A stretch of 64,000 bases of DNA from Strigamia acuminata (Eukaryota; Arthropoda; Chilopoda; Geophilomorpha; Linotaeniidae). The DNA lies in contig OX442319.1 of NCBI GenBank assembly GCA_949358305.1, positions 7,564,001 to 7,628,000 on the forward strand. Direction: 5' to 3'. Positions within the stretch are counted from its first letter, which is position 1, and every line of letters begins with the position of its first letter. The notes under the pieces are model-generated. The model worked only from the letters and a program-made list of their open reading frames with translations, was not told the origin of the DNA and searched no databases. Below are positions 61,256 to 64,000 of this stretch, one piece after another. A program made the position numbers and the translations under genes.

Positions 61256-64000
61256 GCGATGTAAAATAAGCTCAAAATTTTTTTTTCAAAATTTATTGCT
61301 TGGGTGTTGCTAAAACTTACATTGAAGGCTTCTACTAAGGTTTAAACACTATTTCTAAATATTCAGAGACATTGGTCTTGTGGTGTTTGTGCTAAGTCAA
61401 CTGTGATGAGATCAAAAGTCTATTCTCCCAAATCATCGGTTGGATGTTTCTAAAACTTACATTGGAGCCTTCTACTAAGGTTTAAACACTATTTCTGAAC
61501 ATTCAGAGACATTGGTCTTGTGGTGTTTGTGCTAAGTCAACTGTGATGAGATCAAAAGTCTATTCTCCCAAATCATCGGTTAAATGTTTCTAAAACTTAC
61601 ATTGGAGCCTTCTACTAAGGTTTAAACACTATTTCTGAACATTCAGAGACATTGGTCTTGTGGTGTTTGTGCTAAGTCAACTGTGATGAGATCAAAAGTC
61701 TATTCTCCCAAATCATCAGTTGGATGTTTCTAAAACTTACATTGGAGCCTTCTACTAAGGTTTAAACACTATTTCTGAACATTTAGAGACATTGGTCTTG
61801 TGGTGTTTATGCTAAGTCAACTGTGATGAGATCAAAAGTCTATTCTCCCAAATCATCGGTTGGATGTTTCTAAAACTTACATTGGAGCCTTCTACTAAGG
61901 TTTAAACACTATTTCTGAACATTCAGAGACATTGGTCTTATGGTGTTTGTGCTAAGTCAACTGTGATGAGATCAAAAGTCTATTCTCCCAAATCATCGGT
62001 TGAATGTTTCTAAAACTTACATTGGAGCCTTCTACTAAGGTTTAAACACTATTTCTGAACATTCAGAGACATTGGTCTTGTGGTGTTTGTGCTAAGTCAA
62101 CTGTGATGAGATCAAAAGTCTATTCTCCCAAATCATCGGTTGGATGTTTCTAAAACTTACATTGGAGCCTTCTACTAAGGTTTAAACACTATTTCTGAAC
62201 ATTTAGAGACATTGGTCTTGTGGTGTTTATGCTAAGTCAACTGTGATGAGATCAAAAGTCTATTCTCCCAAATCATCGGTTGGATGTTTCTAAAACTTAC
62301 ATTGGAGCCTTCTACTAAGGTTTAAACACTATTTCTGAACATTCAGAGACATTGGTCTTATGGTGTTTGTGCTAAGTCAACTGTGATGAGATCAAAAGTC
62401 TATTCTCCCAAATCATCGGCTGAATGTTTCTAAAACTTACATTGGAGCCTTCTACTAAGGTTTAAACACTATTTCTGAACATTCAGAGACATTGGTCTTG
62501 TGGTGTTTGTGCTAAGTCAACTGTGATGAGATCAAAAGTCTATTCTCCCAAATCATCGGTTGGATGTTTCTAAAACTTACATTGGAGCCTTCTACTAAGG
62601 TTTAAACACTATTTCTGAACATTCAGAGACATTGGTCTTGTGGTGTTTGTGCTAAGTCAACTGCGATGTGAAATAAGCTCAAAATTTTTTTTTCAAAATT
62701 TATTGCTTGGGTGTTGCTAAAACTTACATTGAAGGCTTCTACTAAGGTTTAAACACTATTTCTAAATATTCAGAGACATTGGTCTTGTGGTGTTTGTGCT
62801 AAGTCAACTGTGATGAGATCAAAAGTCTATTCTCCCAAATCATCGGTTGGATGTTTCTAAAACTTACATTGGAGCCTTCTACTAAGGTTTAAACACTATT
62901 TCTGAACATTCAGAGACATTGGTCTTGTGGTGTTTGTGCTAAGTCAACTGCGATGTGAAATGAGCTCAAAATTTTTTTTTCAAAATTTATTGCTTGGGTG
63001 TTGCTAAAACTGATATTGAAGGCTTCTACTAAGGTTTAAACACTATTTCTGAACATTCAGAGACATTGGACTTGTGATGTTTGTGCTAAGTCAACTGTGA
63101 TGAGATCAAAAGTCTATTCTCCCAAATCATCAGTTGGATGTTTCTAAAACTTACATTGGAGCCTTCTACTAAGGTTTAAACACTATTTCTGAACATTTAG
63201 AGACATTGGTCTTGTGGTGTTTGTGCTAAGTCAACTGTGATGAGATCAAAAGTCTATTCTCCCAAATCATTGGTTGGATGTTTCTAAAACTTACATTGGA
63301 GCCTTCTACTAAGGTTTAAACACTATTTCTGAACATTCAGAGACATTGGTCTTGTGGTGTTTGTGCTAAGTCAACTGTGATGAGATCCAAAGTCTATTCT
63401 CCCAAATCATTGGTTGGATGTTTCTAAAACTTACATTGGAGCCTTCTACTAAGGTTTAAACACTATTTCTGAACATTCAGAGACATTCGTCTTGTGGTGT
63501 TTGTGCTAAGTCAACTGTGATGAGATCAAAAGTCTATTCTCCCAAATCATCGGTTAAATGTTTCTAAAACTTACATTGGAGCCTTCTACTAAGGTTTAAA
63601 CACTATTTCTGAACATTCAGAGACATTGGTCTTGTGGTGTTTGTGCTAAGTCAACTGTGATGAGATCAAAAGTCTTTTCTCCCAAATCATCGGTTGGATG
63701 TTTCTAAAACTTACATTGGAGCCTTCTACTAAGGTTTAAACACTATTTCTGAACATTCAGAGACATTGGTCTTGTGGTGTTTGTGCTAAGTCAACTGTGA
63801 TGAGATCAAAAGTCTATTCTCCCAAATCATTGGTTGGATGTTTCTAAAACTTACATTGGAGCCTTCTACTAAGATTTAAACACTATTTCTGAACATTCAG
63901 AGACATTGGTCTTGTGGTGTTTGTGCTAAGTCAACTGTGATGAGATCAAAAGTCTATTCTCCCAAATCATCGGTTAAATGTTTCTAAAACTTACATTGGA

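Larger units (their letters stand above)
41518..64000. repeat. Satellite block 4 (22.5 kb, runs off the window)
   Basis: The array continues in HOR register from block 3. It first repeats the pattern attagac, attcgtggg, ttaaatgttata seen at 32.4-32.8 kb. It then contains three 1,846-bp 13-mer units (44358-49895), 993-bp heptamers (55575-56567 and 58422-59414) and 987-bp heptamers (from 60269). The last 5 kb gain private variants such as catttagagac, gtttatgctaag and tttgtactaag. No gene or insertion is seen. Confidence 0.97.

Overview
The window is about 83% tandem satellite DNA from an animal genome (53,104 of 64,000 bases in four blocks). The remainder is two kinds of transposon insertion. 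The animal assignment rests on the one recognisable protein, the gag-protease of a BEL/Pao LTR retrotransposon, a superfamily known only from metazoans. AT-richness and the lack of any host gene, operon or bacterial-style gene density fit a eukaryotic heterochromatic array, possibly centromeric or pericentromeric (inference). The species cannot be told from the sequence.

Layout. 1-1075: right part of a 1,563-bp TG...CA insertion ('LTR-B', probably a solo LTR). 1076-4760: satellite. 4761-6323: complete LTR-B copy. 6324-8462: satellite. 8463-10025: second complete LTR-B copy, with one difference seen from the first. 10026-34822: satellite. 34823-41517: a 6,695-bp BEL/Pao-type element with two 1,460-bp LTRs, flanked by a 4-bp duplication (GAGA). 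41518-64000: satellite to the window edge.

The satellite has three interleaved monomer classes. B (140 bp) carries a gatgagatc...ctcccaaatcat segment. A (147 bp) carries a gagctc segment with a T9 tract. A 139-bp class looks like a B/A recombinant. All share a nearly invariant stretch of about 90 bp containing the palindrome GTTTAAAC. Monomers are organised in higher-order repeats (HORs) that change along the array: 1,000-bp heptamers, a 4,668-bp tandem duplication, three 1,846-bp 13-mers, and 993/987-bp heptamers to the right.

The most interesting structural result is that LTR-B inserted once, at a definable monomer position (TTTG), and was then multiplied with its satellite flanks. Two copies share about 2.9 kb at a 3,702-bp offset, and two share about 2.1 kb at a 5,248-bp offset. 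The BEL/Pao element is a later, single insertion. Its LTRs look identical and the HOR resumes exactly at the target duplication. It keeps an 891-codon gag-protease frame but has no recognisable reverse transcriptase, RNase H or integrase, so it probably depended on enzymes from another element. No RNA genes, CRISPR arrays or host protein genes are seen.
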